Positions 7,208 to 14,984 of a DNA stretch of 32,927 nt are shown piece after piece. This DNA is from an uncultured Bacteroidota bacterium. GTDB lineage: Bacteria; Bacteroidota; Bacteroidia; Bacteroidales; F082. The translations under genes and the position numbers were made by a program. The notes under the pieces were generated by a model that was not told where the DNA came from, did no database searches, and saw only the letters and a list, made by a program, of their open reading frames with translations. The stretch covers positions 1-32,927 of the forward strand of contig CALCGQ010000024.1 in the NCBI GenBank assembly GCA_937901015.1, written 5' to 3'. Numbering within the stretch: position 1 is the stretch's first letter; every line of letters begins with the position of its first letter.

Positions 7208-9301
7208 ATGAAAAATAGTTACTTCAACCTATCCCTTAAGTTCAAATTATTTTACCCCGTCCTAATTGCATTGGTAGCAACCATTATTGTTTTTGCTGTA
7301 TTTCTTGTAAACATTAGTCGTGATTCCATATATCAAATTGCAGAAAACGACATGTTATTGCAAGTTACTACCATTAAAAAAATGTTTGAACGGGAAAGGG
7401 AATTAAAGCTGGAAAAAGTTAAAACAGATTTACGAGTTGCTCACAGGCTATTCTATGATAAAGAACTTATTTTTTCTAGTAAAACAGAAACTGTAATTGC
7501 CACTAATCAGTTTTCGTTAAACACCCACAAGACTGACATAAAGCAACTTCTATGGAATGATGAACCAGTTCTAAACTCGGAAAGATTCCCAGATAATATG
7601 TTTGAACTATTTGGAGGCACTACTACCATTTTTCAAAAAATAGATAGTGGTTTTTTAAGGATTTCCACTAATGTGCTTAAGATAAATGGTGAAAGAGCTG
7701 TTGGTACATTTATTCCGAATACATCAATTGTTGCAAAAACAATAAATCAAGGAGAAATATATTACGGAAGAGCGTTTGTTGTTAACGATTGGTATATAAC
7801 TGCATATGAACCAATATATCTAAACAATATACTCGTTGGAGTACTATATGTTGGCGGAAAAGAGAAAGATATTGAAAAACTGCGACTTACCTTAAATACC
7901 ATAAAAATAGGAAAAACAGGATTTCCTTTTGTTCTTGACAATGATGGTGAAATAGTATTTCAACCTTCTGATTCTAGAAAGAATATAATTGATAACAAAT
8001 TCAAAGAACTAATACTACAGGATAGCGTTGATATAAAGAAATTCAAAAGTTCAGTTAATAATGAAACGTATCTAATTGCCTCCGATTATTATGATGATTT
8101 TGGTTTTCATATTGTTACGGCAATTCCCGGTAAAGAACTTACCTATGTTCCCATTAGGAGTATTATGGTTAATTCGGCAATTATTGGAACCATTTTAGTC
8201 CTATTACTGATGATTCTTATGTTGTCGACAACTACGCCAAGGGTTCACCGATTATTAAATGCAATAAGACTGAGTAATACAAAACTTCAAACCACAAAAC
8301 AAGCTCTAAAACAAAGTGAGAAGAATTTTGAAACAATATTTCAGAACAGTAGTGATGAGATTTTTGTTAGCGACATACAAGGAAATATAATGGAATTAAA
8401 TGAACAGGCTAGTAAGCTTCTTGAGTATTCAAGAGAAGAACTGCTTGCCATGAATATTCTGGATATAAAACCATTAAAGCAAGCTGAATTATTTCTTGTA
8501 TACCGAAAAACTATTATAGAAGAAGGTGGTTACTTATTTGATTCTGAATACATAACCAAGTCAGGTGAGACTGTCCCTGTGGAGATAAATAGTAGGGTTC
8601 TTGAATTTAATGGGGAAACCGTAATCCTTAGTATTTCCCGAAACCTTGCAAAACGTAAAGAAATGGAACGCAAGGTATTAAGCGCCGTAATACAAACAGA
8701 AGAGAAGGAGCGTGAACGATTTTCTAAAGACATGCATGATGGTATAGGTCCTCTTCTGTCAACCGTTAAACTCTATGTAAATGAGTTGGGATCCGCAGAA
8801 ATTGGAGACAAAGAGAAGAAGGAGTTTGTAATTGAGGTTAATAAAATGCTTGACGATGCTGTGAGCAGTATCCGTGAAATTTCGAATAATTTAATGCCGA
8901 GGGTAATTCATGAATATGGATTAGTAAAAGCATTGGAAGCCTTTTGTCAGAAAGTAAATCAAACTGGTAAAATACATGTGGAGTTTAATACAACAGGAAT
9001 AGAAAGCACATTGGATAAGAATGTTCAGTTAATACTATTTCGTGTGTTTAGTGAGCTATTAACGAATACCATAAAACATGCCCAAGCTAAGAATGCCTTT
9101 ATCCAATTACAAAAATCCGACGAAAGCATTTCTCTTATTTTTACGGATGATGGCATTGGTTTTAATAGCTCTAAAGTTATGGGAGATAAGAACACCGGAA
9201 TAGGTCTTAAGAGTATCGTAAGCAGAATTAAATCAATAAATGGAAGCTGCGAAATCAGCAGTACTGAGGGTAGTGGATTTAAAATTTCAATTGATATATA
9301 A
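7208..9301 (+). CDS. Cache-PAS sensor histidine kinase, NarL/DegS class
   Basis: 697 aa. TM1 is near residues 14-34 and TM2 near 318-338; the 280-residue segment between is a Cache-type extracytoplasmic sensor (GRAFVVNDWYITAYEPIY, then IGKTGFPFVLDNDGEIV). After a short coiled coil (TKQALKQSEK) comes a PAS domain (about 372-490: IFQNSSDEIFVSDIQGNIME). The HisKA_3 dimerisation domain has ERERFSKDMHDGIGPLLSTV with His510, and the HATPase has LLTNTIKHAQ and DDGIGFN. The next gene, 92 bp on, codes a matching NarL-type regulator, so the pair forms one two-component system. Cache domains usually bind small organic acids or amino acids; the ligand here is unknown. It lies directly upstream of the hydrogenase island, so a regulatory link is possible but not shown. 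Confidence 0.9.
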   Translation: MKNSYFNLSLKFKLFYPVLIALVATIIVFAVFLVNISRDSIYQIAENDMLLQVTTIKKMFERERELKLEKVKTDLRVAHRLFYDKELIFSSKTETVIATNQFSLNTHKTDIKQLLWNDEPVLNSERFPDNMFELFGGTTTIFQKIDSGFLRISTNVLKINGERAVGTFIPNTSIVAKTINQGEIYYGRAFVVNDWYITAYEPIYLNNILVGVLYVGGKEKDIEKLRLTLNTIKIGKTGFPFVLDNDGEIVFQPSDSRKNIIDNKFKELILQDSVDIKKFKSSVNNETYLIASDYYDDFGFHIVTAIPGKELTYVPIRSIMVNSAIIGTILVLLLMILMLSTTTPRVHRLLNAIRLSNTKLQTTKQALKQSEKNFETIFQNSSDEIFVSDIQGNIMELNEQASKLLEYSREELLAMNILDIKPLKQAELFLVYRKTIIEEGGYLFDSEYITKSGETVPVEINSRVLEFNGETVILSISRNLAKRKEMERKVLSAVIQTEEKERERFSKDMHDGIGPLLSTVKLYVNELGSAEIGDKEKKEFVIEVNKMLDDAVSSIREISNNLMPRVIHEYGLVKALEAFCQKVNQTGKIHVEFNTTGIESTLDKNVQLILFRVFSELLTNTIKHAQAKNAFIQLQKSDESISLIFTDDGIGFNSSKVMGDKNTGIGLKSIVSRIKSINGSCEISSTEGSGFKISIDI

Positions 9302-9372
9302 ATCAATATTCGATTGTTAATTCTTATCAGTACTAAATCCAATAAATATAATACTTCCAATTGTTTTCTTTT

Positions 9373-9380
9373 TAATTTTG
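9373..9380 (+). promoter_or_regulatory. Putative -7 element of the NarL-type regulator gene
   Basis: TAATTTTG matches TAnnTTTG, 13 bp before the ATG at 9394. No -33 element is clear. It implies the regulator can be transcribed apart from its kinase. Confidence 0.4.
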
Positions 9381-9393
9381 CATAGCTGATAAT

Positions 9394-10044
9394 ATGGATA
9401 ATTCTGTAGATATAATTATTGTTGACGACCACGAAATCTTTCGGAATGGTCTGAAAATGGTATTGGGCAAGCTCGACTATGCAAAAGTTGTAGGTGAAGC
9501 TTCAAATGGACAGGAATTTCTTGATCTCATACGCCAAGTTACTTGTGACATTGTTCTTATGGATATTGAAATGCCAATTATGTCAGGTATTGATGCCACT
9601 ATTATTGCTTTAAAAGAGAATCCTGAATTGAAAGTTATTTCACTTACGATGTTTACCGACGACAACTATGTACAGAGTATGATGGATGCAGGAGTTAAAG
9701 GATTTCTTGTTAAGAATATCAATAAAGACACACTAAACAAGGCAATTACCACAGTCGCAGGAGGAGGAAATTACTATTCAGAGGAATTATTCAAATTCTT
9801 TACTCGCAAACTAAATACAAAAGAGGATACCAACAAATCAGACGAAGTTAAATTTACCGCTCGTGAAAAAGAGATACTTCAACTCCTTTCAGAAGGATTA
9901 AGTAATAAGGAAATTGCAGACATTCTGTATGTTAGCGAACGAACTGTAGTAGGTCATAAATCAAATATGCTGGCAAAAACGGGTTGTAAAAGTGCAATAA
10001 GCCTACTTGCATACGCACTGCGTCACAAACTGATTATCATATAG
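9394..10044 (+). CDS. NarL/FixJ-family response regulator
   Basis: 216 aa with a receiver domain followed by a LuxR-type helix-turn-helix. In the receiver, the acidic pair Asp11/Asp12 (IIIVDDHEIF), phosphoacceptor Asp57 (IVLMDIEMP), the Ser/Thr of SLTMFTDD and Lys of FLVKNI are all present. The C-terminal domain (about 150-210) reads FTAREKEILQLLSEGLSNKE then IADILYVSERTVVGHKSNM, a textbook LuxR HTH. It should be phosphorylated by the Cache-PAS kinase coded just before it and act as a transcription factor. It is the only complete DNA-binding regulator near the hydrogenase island, whose first gene starts 174 bp downstream. Confidence 0.92.
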   Translation: MDNSVDIIIVDDHEIFRNGLKMVLGKLDYAKVVGEASNGQEFLDLIRQVTCDIVLMDIEMPIMSGIDATIIALKENPELKVISLTMFTDDNYVQSMMDAGVKGFLVKNINKDTLNKAITTVAGGGNYYSEELFKFFTRKLNTKEDTNKSDEVKFTAREKEILQLLSEGLSNKEIADILYVSERTVVGHKSNMLAKTGCKSAISLLAYALRHKLIII

Positions 10045-10170
10045 TTATAATTGTTATTTCTTTTTGCTTCCTTAATTTACATAAACACCCTTCCTAAAAG
10101 TACTGGTTTTTGCCAAAATAATCGGTAATTCTATACATTCAAAAAGGTAATAACCTACCTAGCTCAAGCG

Positions 10171-10204
10171 AGTTTTCGAATATACTTTTACATCATCGAA
10201 AACT
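10171..10204 (+). repeat. Inverted repeat around the putative hydrogenase-island promoter
   Basis: Perfect 9-bp arms AGTTTTCGA (10171-10179) and TCGAAAACT (10196-10204), with 16 nt between. The spacer contains TACTTTTA (10183-10190), one base off the TAnnTTTG -7 consensus. The first gene of the island starts 15 bp after the right arm. This is where a repressor or activator dimer could bind; the same sequence could also form a hairpin in the 5' leader. Confidence 0.5.
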
Positions 10205-10218
10205 TAAAAATTAGAGCA

Positions 10219-10716
10219 ATGGAAAACTTAAAGAAAATTGTAATCGTAGATGACGATATTGACATCATCGCTGCTGTTGAATCAATACTAACTGCTAAAG
10301 GATATAAAGTACTTTCAGCAAATGACAAAAAAGAAGGATTAGCATTAATTATGAAAGAAAACCCAGATTTGGCGATTCTTGATGTAATGATGACTACTCA
10401 ATTCGAAGGATTTGAATTAGCCGAAGAAATGGCAAAAAATGCTACACTAAGTCATATTCCAGTTATTATTCAAACTTCTATTGAAGTACTGACTACCACA
10501 AAACCAAGTGTTCAGGCAATGGCTCAGCAGTTCCGACAAAACCCTGATTACTCTGATCTTCGTGTAATTCTTGTTAAAGATATTCTAACTGGAAACGCTG
10601 GAGTTGACTATCTAAATGAAAATAACGAAGGAGTTTGGTTCCCAGTAAGTGCGTTCGTTAAAAAACCTGTGAATGCAGCAGTTCTTCTTCCAGAGATTGA
10701 AAAACTTATCAAATAA
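10219..10716 (+). CDS. Stand-alone receiver-domain protein, first gene of the hydrogenase island
   Basis: 165 aa, a single receiver domain with no output domain. It has IVIVDDDID (Asp11-Asp13), phosphoacceptor Asp55 in LAILDVMM, IIQTS as the strand-4 Thr/Ser, and Lys-Pro at FVKKPV. Between the last two lies an enlarged segment of about 60 residues (VQAMAQQFRQNPDYSDLRVI and on) where typical receivers have about 22. This resembles receivers often found next to [FeFe] hydrogenase genes, although that is recalled rather than searched. It starts 37 nt before hydC and is probably cotranscribed. Likely job: to accept phosphate from the hydrogenase-kinase coded downstream and pass it on or act by protein contact. 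The sequence around its start (TAGAGCAATGGAAAA) recurs at 17392, the start of the receiver-kinase hybrid. Confidence 0.85.
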   Translation: MENLKKIVIVDDDIDIIAAVESILTAKGYKVLSANDKKEGLALIMKENPDLAILDVMMTTQFEGFELAEEMAKNATLSHIPVIIQTSIEVLTTTKPSVQAMAQQFRQNPDYSDLRVILVKDILTGNAGVDYLNENNEGVWFPVSAFVKKPVNAAVLLPEIEKLIK

Positions 10717-10753
10717 TAAATTTAGTACTAACCCTGAAAACAAGCTTTTCAAA

Positions 10754-11218
10754 ATGGGAGATATTAAGCAAATATTTAATAAATACCCCGAAGCAGGTCG
10801 TGATAACCTGATTCCAATTTTACAGGATATACAATCTGTTGATGGGTATTTATCAAAAGAGTCCATCATAAAGGTAGGTGCACATCTGGATATTCCTTCA
10901 AGTAAAATATTCGGAGTAGCAACTTTTTATAATCAGTTTAGATTCCAACCAAATGGAAAATACCATGTTCAGGTATGTAGAGGAACTGCATGCCATGTAT
11001 TGGGATCTGTAACTGTATTACAGGAAATCGAAAAACAGTTAAAAGTTAAGGCTGGTGATACAACTCGAGATGGTTTATTCAGTATCGAAGTTGTTGCATG
11101 TATTGGTGCTTGCGGACTTGCTCCTGTTATTGCTATTAACGGAGAATTTTACGCAAAAGTAAGTGCAGCTTCACTTGCTGAAATAATTGAGTCCTATAAA
11201 AATAAGGAGGATGAGTAA
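10754..11218 (+). CDS. hydC: NuoE-like [2Fe-2S] subunit of NAD-linked [FeFe] hydrogenase (HydC)
   Basis: 154 aa, the thioredoxin-fold [2Fe-2S] subunit (NuoE family, 24-kDa type). Ligand cysteines are Cys75, Cys80, Cys116 and Cys120 (VCRGTACHVLG; CIGACGLAP), the standard CX4C...CX3C set. In HydABC hydrogenases this subunit sits on HydB near the flavin. The start is ATG 10754 (MGDIKQIFNKYPEAGRDNLI); an upstream in-frame extension overlaps the receiver gene and lacks family similarity. The stop overlaps the hydB start by one base (TAATG), indicating tight coupling. Some authors exchange the names of HydA/B/C subunits; here HydC means the NuoE-like one. Confidence 0.93.
   Translation: MGDIKQIFNKYPEAGRDNLIPILQDIQSVDGYLSKESIIKVGAHLDIPSSKIFGVATFYNQFRFQPNGKYHVQVCRGTACHVLGSVTVLQEIEKQLKVKAGDTTRDGLFSIEVVACIGACGLAPVIAINGEFYAKVSAASLAEIIESYKNKEDE
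11204..11210 (+). promoter_or_regulatory. Strong Shine-Dalgarno sequence for hydB
   Basis: AAGGAGG, 7 nt before the hydB ATG at 11218, inside the 3' end of hydC. Such sites are rare in Bacteroidota, which seldom use the anti-Shine-Dalgarno pairing. The same bases also code Asn-Lys-Glu-Asp-Glu, so coincidence is possible. Confidence 0.45.
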
Positions 11219-13152
11219 TGGAGAGAATTGAAGGAAATATAGAAAGCCTACTCATAAATAAGGTTGCAAATGTTGAAGTTGACACTGAAACTAAACTATC
11301 CTTATTAAAAAGAGAAAAAGTTGAGAAACCTGTTATTTATCTTGGAGCTGGTACTTGTGGACTTGGCGCTGGTGCAGGTAAAACATTGGAAAGCATTAAA
11401 TCATATCTAAACACAAACTCCATTGATGCTGAAATAGTTGAAGTAGGCTGTATTGGATTATGTGCTGCTGAACCTATAGTTGACATTCAGCTACCAGATC
11501 ACAATAGAGTTTCATTTAGTAAGGTAACAAGTGAAAAAGTGGATAGTCTAATGGACTCTATTTTTAATCTTGAACTACCCGAAGAAATTGATGTTCAGTA
11601 TCAATTTCCAATTGATCAAAACAGATCATGGGAAGGTGTTACAACATTTAGCGAACATCCATATTTTAAAAATCAAATGCGCATCGTACTTCAAAACTGT
11701 GGTTCAGTTAACCCGGTTAGTATTGATGAGTACATTGCAATTGGCGGATACACATCATATTTATCAACCATCAATACTTTCAATTCAGAGGAAGTATGCG
11801 ATATGGTTGAGAAAAGTGGATTAAGAGGCCGTGGTGGTGGTGGTTTTACCACAGGAGCAAAATGGAAATTTGCACTAAATACACCAGCAGAACAAAAATA
11901 TTTAATCTGTAATGCAGATGAGGGTGACCCTGGTGCATTTATGGATAGAGCAATCATCGAAGGTGATCCACATCGTCTACTTGAAGGTATGATGATCGCT
12001 GCATTTGGAATAGGAGCAACAAAATCTTACGTGTATATAAGAGCTGAATATCCACTTGCAATTGAACGATTAGATATCGCTATTAAACAAGCAAGAGAAT
12101 ATGGATTACTAGGGAAAGACATATTTGGTAGTGGAATTGATTTCGACATCAAAGTAAAAATGGGTGCTGGTGCATTTGTTTGTGGTGAAGAAACAGCTCT
12201 AATAAAAAGTGTTGAAGGTAAAAGAGGAATGCCAATACCACGTCCTCCGTTTCCAGCAGTAAAAGGATTATTTGGAAAACCTACAATTATCAATAATGTA
12301 GAAACCCTTTCATGTCTTCGCGAAATTATTCCTCACGGTGTTGATTCATTTAGCTCAATTGGAACCGCGAAAAGTAAAGGAACAAAAGTATTCGCACTTT
12401 CCGGCAAGGTTACCTTAACTGGTCTTGTTGAAGTCCCAATGGGAACAACTATCAGACAAGTAATTTTTGATATTGCAGGTGGAATACCAAACAATAAAAA
12501 GTTCAAATCTGTTCAAATTGGTGGACCATCAGGTGGTTGTATTACTGAAGAGAATTTAGATATTGAAGTGGATTATGATTCCTTAATTAGCATAGGTGCT
12601 ATGATGGGTTCTGGTGGATTAGTTGTAATGGATGAGGACACATGTATGGTTGATGTGGCTAAATTCTTTATGGATTTTATACAAAGAGAAAGCTGTGGAA
12701 AATGTATCCCATGTCGTGAAGGAACCAGAAGGATGCTTGAAATTCTTGAAAGCATTACTCATAAACCAATTAATGCTGCTCAAAATGAGGCATTGGAAAG
12801 ATTTAAAGGTGTTACTCAACTTGAAAAACTTGGAAGAGTAATCAAAGAAACATCTCTTTGTGGACTTGGTCAAACTGCTCCAAACCCAGTATTAAGCACA
12901 CTTCATTGGTTTAGAAATGAATATGAAGAGCATATTTTCGACAGAAAATGCCGCGCTAATGTTTGTACAGAACTAAGGACATTTACCATCGATGTAGACA
13001 AATGTACAGGTTGTACTATTTGTGCGAAGAAATGCCCTACAGATGCAATTATTGGCAGTCGTAAGCAACCACATTTTGTTGTTGATGATAAATGTATCAG
13101 CTGTGGAACTTGCTTTGATGTTTGTAAATTCGATTCAATTGTTATCTCTTAA
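11218..13152 (+). CDS. hydB: NuoF-like flavin/Fe-S subunit of NAD-linked [FeFe] hydrogenase (HydB)
   Basis: 644 aa, the NAD(H)- and FMN-binding subunit. Order of domains: a thioredoxin-like [2Fe-2S] part (GTCGLGAGAGKT near 46; CIGLCAAEP near 80), the NuoF core with FMN loop GLRGRGGGGFTTGAKW (about 201-216) and NADH motif NADEGDPGAFMDR, the SLBB part, a [4Fe-4S] site with Cys493, Cys496 and Cys499 (SCGKCIPCREG) plus the later CGLG cysteine, and two C-terminal [4Fe-4S] ferredoxin motifs (CTGCTICAKKCP; CISCGTCFDVCK). This extended form is typical of the HydB of trimeric electron-bifurcating hydrogenases (T. maritima type) and of NADP-reducing hydrogenases. It would pass electrons between NADH and ferredoxin/H-cluster. 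HydA follows after 12 nt. Confidence 0.95.
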   Translation: MERIEGNIESLLINKVANVEVDTETKLSLLKREKVEKPVIYLGAGTCGLGAGAGKTLESIKSYLNTNSIDAEIVEVGCIGLCAAEPIVDIQLPDHNRVSFSKVTSEKVDSLMDSIFNLELPEEIDVQYQFPIDQNRSWEGVTTFSEHPYFKNQMRIVLQNCGSVNPVSIDEYIAIGGYTSYLSTINTFNSEEVCDMVEKSGLRGRGGGGFTTGAKWKFALNTPAEQKYLICNADEGDPGAFMDRAIIEGDPHRLLEGMMIAAFGIGATKSYVYIRAEYPLAIERLDIAIKQAREYGLLGKDIFGSGIDFDIKVKMGAGAFVCGEETALIKSVEGKRGMPIPRPPFPAVKGLFGKPTIINNVETLSCLREIIPHGVDSFSSIGTAKSKGTKVFALSGKVTLTGLVEVPMGTTIRQVIFDIAGGIPNNKKFKSVQIGGPSGGCITEENLDIEVDYDSLISIGAMMGSGGLVVMDEDTCMVDVAKFFMDFIQRESCGKCIPCREGTRRMLEILESITHKPINAAQNEALERFKGVTQLEKLGRVIKETSLCGLGQTAPNPVLSTLHWFRNEYEEHIFDRKCRANVCTELRTFTIDVDKCTGCTICAKKCPTDAIIGSRKQPHFVVDDKCISCGTCFDVCKFDSIVIS

Positions 13153-13164
13153 AACCTCAAAAAA

Positions 13165-14889
13165 ATGGACTTTACAATAAATGTAAATAATAACGAGTTT
13201 CAAGCAACACAAGGGGAAACCATCCTTGAGGTACTAAATAAAAACGGTATTAAAGTACCTACTTTGTGTCATCTTAAAAATTCAATGCCAACGGGGGCTT
13301 GCCGTATGTGTGTTGTTGAAGATGAGCAAACAGGTAAACTAATTACTTCATGCTCATTCCCTGCTAATCCAGGAATGAAAATCAAAACACATAGCCAGAG
13401 AGTTGTTGAATCCAGAAAGACAATCATTGAGCTTCTGCTTTCAAATCATCCTGATGACTGCCTATATTGTGTGAGAAATAAAAACTGTGAACTTCAGGAC
13501 CTAAGTGAAGAACATCATGTTAGGGAAAGAAGAATCAGAGGTTACAAGAATAGTGAGAAACTAGATCTTTCTAGTGCATCAATTGTAAGAGATCCTGAGA
13601 AATGTGTTCTTTGTGGAAGATGTGTTGTTGTTTGTGAAGAAGTAATGGGAGTAGCTTGTATCGATTTTGTAAATCGTGGAAACAAATCTATCATCGGAAC
13701 TTCTTTCAATCAAGGTCTAAATACTTCAAGTTGTATTAACTGTGGACAATGTATTATGGTTTGTCCAACTGGTGCTCTCACAGAGAAAAACCACTTTCCC
13801 GAGATTCAGCAAGCGCTTAATGATCCGGCAAAAAGAGTTGTTATTCAATATGCTCCATCAATCAGTGTTTCAATGGCTGAAGAGCTTGGAATGGAACAAG
13901 GCAAAGATATAAATGGTATTCTTAATGCAGCTCTTCGCAAGGTTGGATTCAACAATGTTTTTGATTCATCATTCTCTGCCGACCTTACAATTATGGAAGA
14001 GTCAGCTGAGTTGATTCAACGTATTACCGAAGGTGGTACACTACCGATGATTACCAGCTGCTGCCCAGGTTGGGTTAAGTATGCTGAAGAATTTTATTCA
14101 GATTTAATTCCAAACCTAAGTTCTTGCAAATCACCACAACAAATGATGGGTGCTGTTATTAAATCATATTTTGCAGAACAAGAAGGATTAAAACCTGAAG
14201 AGATTTATTCTGTGGCAATTATGCCATGTACTGCGAAAAAATTTGAAGCTCAGCGAGAAGAAATGACACAGGCAGGAATCTCAGATGTGGATGCTGTTCT
14301 TACAACTAGAGAACTTACTAAGTTCCTAAAACTTTATGGAGTTGATATGTTCAATATCAAACCTGAGTTAACTGACTCTCCAATGGGATTCAGAAGTACT
14401 GCTGGTAAACTATTTGGTGCATCAGGTGGAGTTATGGAAGCTGCAATTCGCACAGCTCATTTTAAACTAACAGGTAAAGAACTTGTTAATTTCCAGATCC
14501 CTCAAATTAGAGGTCTTGAAAAACGCAAGGAAGCTAAAATGAAAATTGGTGATCTGGAACTTGGAGTAGCCGTTGTAAACGGAATGGCAAACGCAAGAGA
14601 ACTACTTGATGAAATAAAGAATGGTCGTAATGATATCCATTTTGTGGAAGTTATGGCATGCCCAGGTGGCTGCATAGGTGGTGGTGGTCAGCACATTGGT
14701 ACCAGCCATGAACAGCTAAAAGCGAGAATGAAAACTCTTTATAAAATTGATGAAAATGAAACCCTTAAGGTAAGTCATAAAAATCCGGAAATTATTGAGT
14801 TATATGATAACTTTCTTGGAGAGGCCGGAGGGCACAAGAGTCATGAGTTATTGCATACCAAATATAAAAAACGTGAAGTGATGATATAA
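13165..14889 (+). CDS. hydA: [FeFe] hydrogenase catalytic subunit (HydA), group A, M3 type
   Basis: 574 aa, makes or oxidises H2 at the H-cluster in the cytosol. It starts with a plant-type [2Fe-2S] domain (CHLKNSMPTGACRMC), then a His-Cys3 [4Fe-4S] site (HPDDCLYCVRNKNC), then two [4Fe-4S] motifs (CVLCGRCVVVCE; CINCGQCIMVCP). The H-domain has all canonical residues: Cys299 (proton relay) and Cys300 in TSCCPGW, Met353 and Cys355 in MPCTAKK, Cys499 and Cys503 in MACPGGCIGGGGQ; the numbers coincide with C. pasteurianum CpI. With the NuoE- and NuoF-like partners this indicates a HydABC complex of the bifurcating/confurcating group A3, coupling H2 to both NADH and ferredoxin. Whether it really bifurcates cannot be proved from sequence. 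Confidence 0.97.
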   Translation: MDFTINVNNNEFQATQGETILEVLNKNGIKVPTLCHLKNSMPTGACRMCVVEDEQTGKLITSCSFPANPGMKIKTHSQRVVESRKTIIELLLSNHPDDCLYCVRNKNCELQDLSEEHHVRERRIRGYKNSEKLDLSSASIVRDPEKCVLCGRCVVVCEEVMGVACIDFVNRGNKSIIGTSFNQGLNTSSCINCGQCIMVCPTGALTEKNHFPEIQQALNDPAKRVVIQYAPSISVSMAEELGMEQGKDINGILNAALRKVGFNNVFDSSFSADLTIMEESAELIQRITEGGTLPMITSCCPGWVKYAEEFYSDLIPNLSSCKSPQQMMGAVIKSYFAEQEGLKPEEIYSVAIMPCTAKKFEAQREEMTQAGISDVDAVLTTRELTKFLKLYGVDMFNIKPELTDSPMGFRSTAGKLFGASGGVMEAAIRTAHFKLTGKELVNFQIPQIRGLEKRKEAKMKIGDLELGVAVVNGMANARELLDEIKNGRNDIHFVEVMACPGGCIGGGGQHIGTSHEQLKARMKTLYKIDENETLKVSHKNPEIIELYDNFLGEAGGHKSHELLHTKYKKREVMI

Positions 14890-14899
14890 ATAGGGAATA

Positions 14900-14963
14900 G
14901 AAAGGGAAAGGAGCGGTTTTAATGAATTAGTTAACTCTTATTGGTCATAAGCCTTTCCCTTTC
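14900..14963 (+). repeat. Inverted repeat between hydA and the sensory hydrogenase
   Basis: Perfect 12-bp arms GAAAGGGAAAGG (14900-14911) and CCTTTCCCTTTC (14952-14963) enclose 40 nt. A second complementary pair, GGTTTT (14915-14920) and AAAACC (14964-14969), is interleaved with the first, so the two pairings would compete rather than stack. There is no T-run after the right arm, so it is not a standard terminator. It probably tunes the mRNA between the enzyme genes and the sensor genes (stability, processing or attenuation). Confidence 0.6.
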
Positions 14964-14984
14964 AAAACCTTAACTACTACTACA

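Noticed and set aside
9025-9432. 135-codon minus-strand open frame opposite the Cache-PAS kinase gene end
   Set aside because: It overlaps the HATPase coding region, which has strong family motifs; the reverse frame has no recognisable features.
14900-14969. H-type pseudoknot or riboswitch
   Set aside because: The second stem would have to bridge a 12-bp helix with 3 nt on one side and none on the other, so both stems are unlikely to form together; no known riboswitch core is visible.
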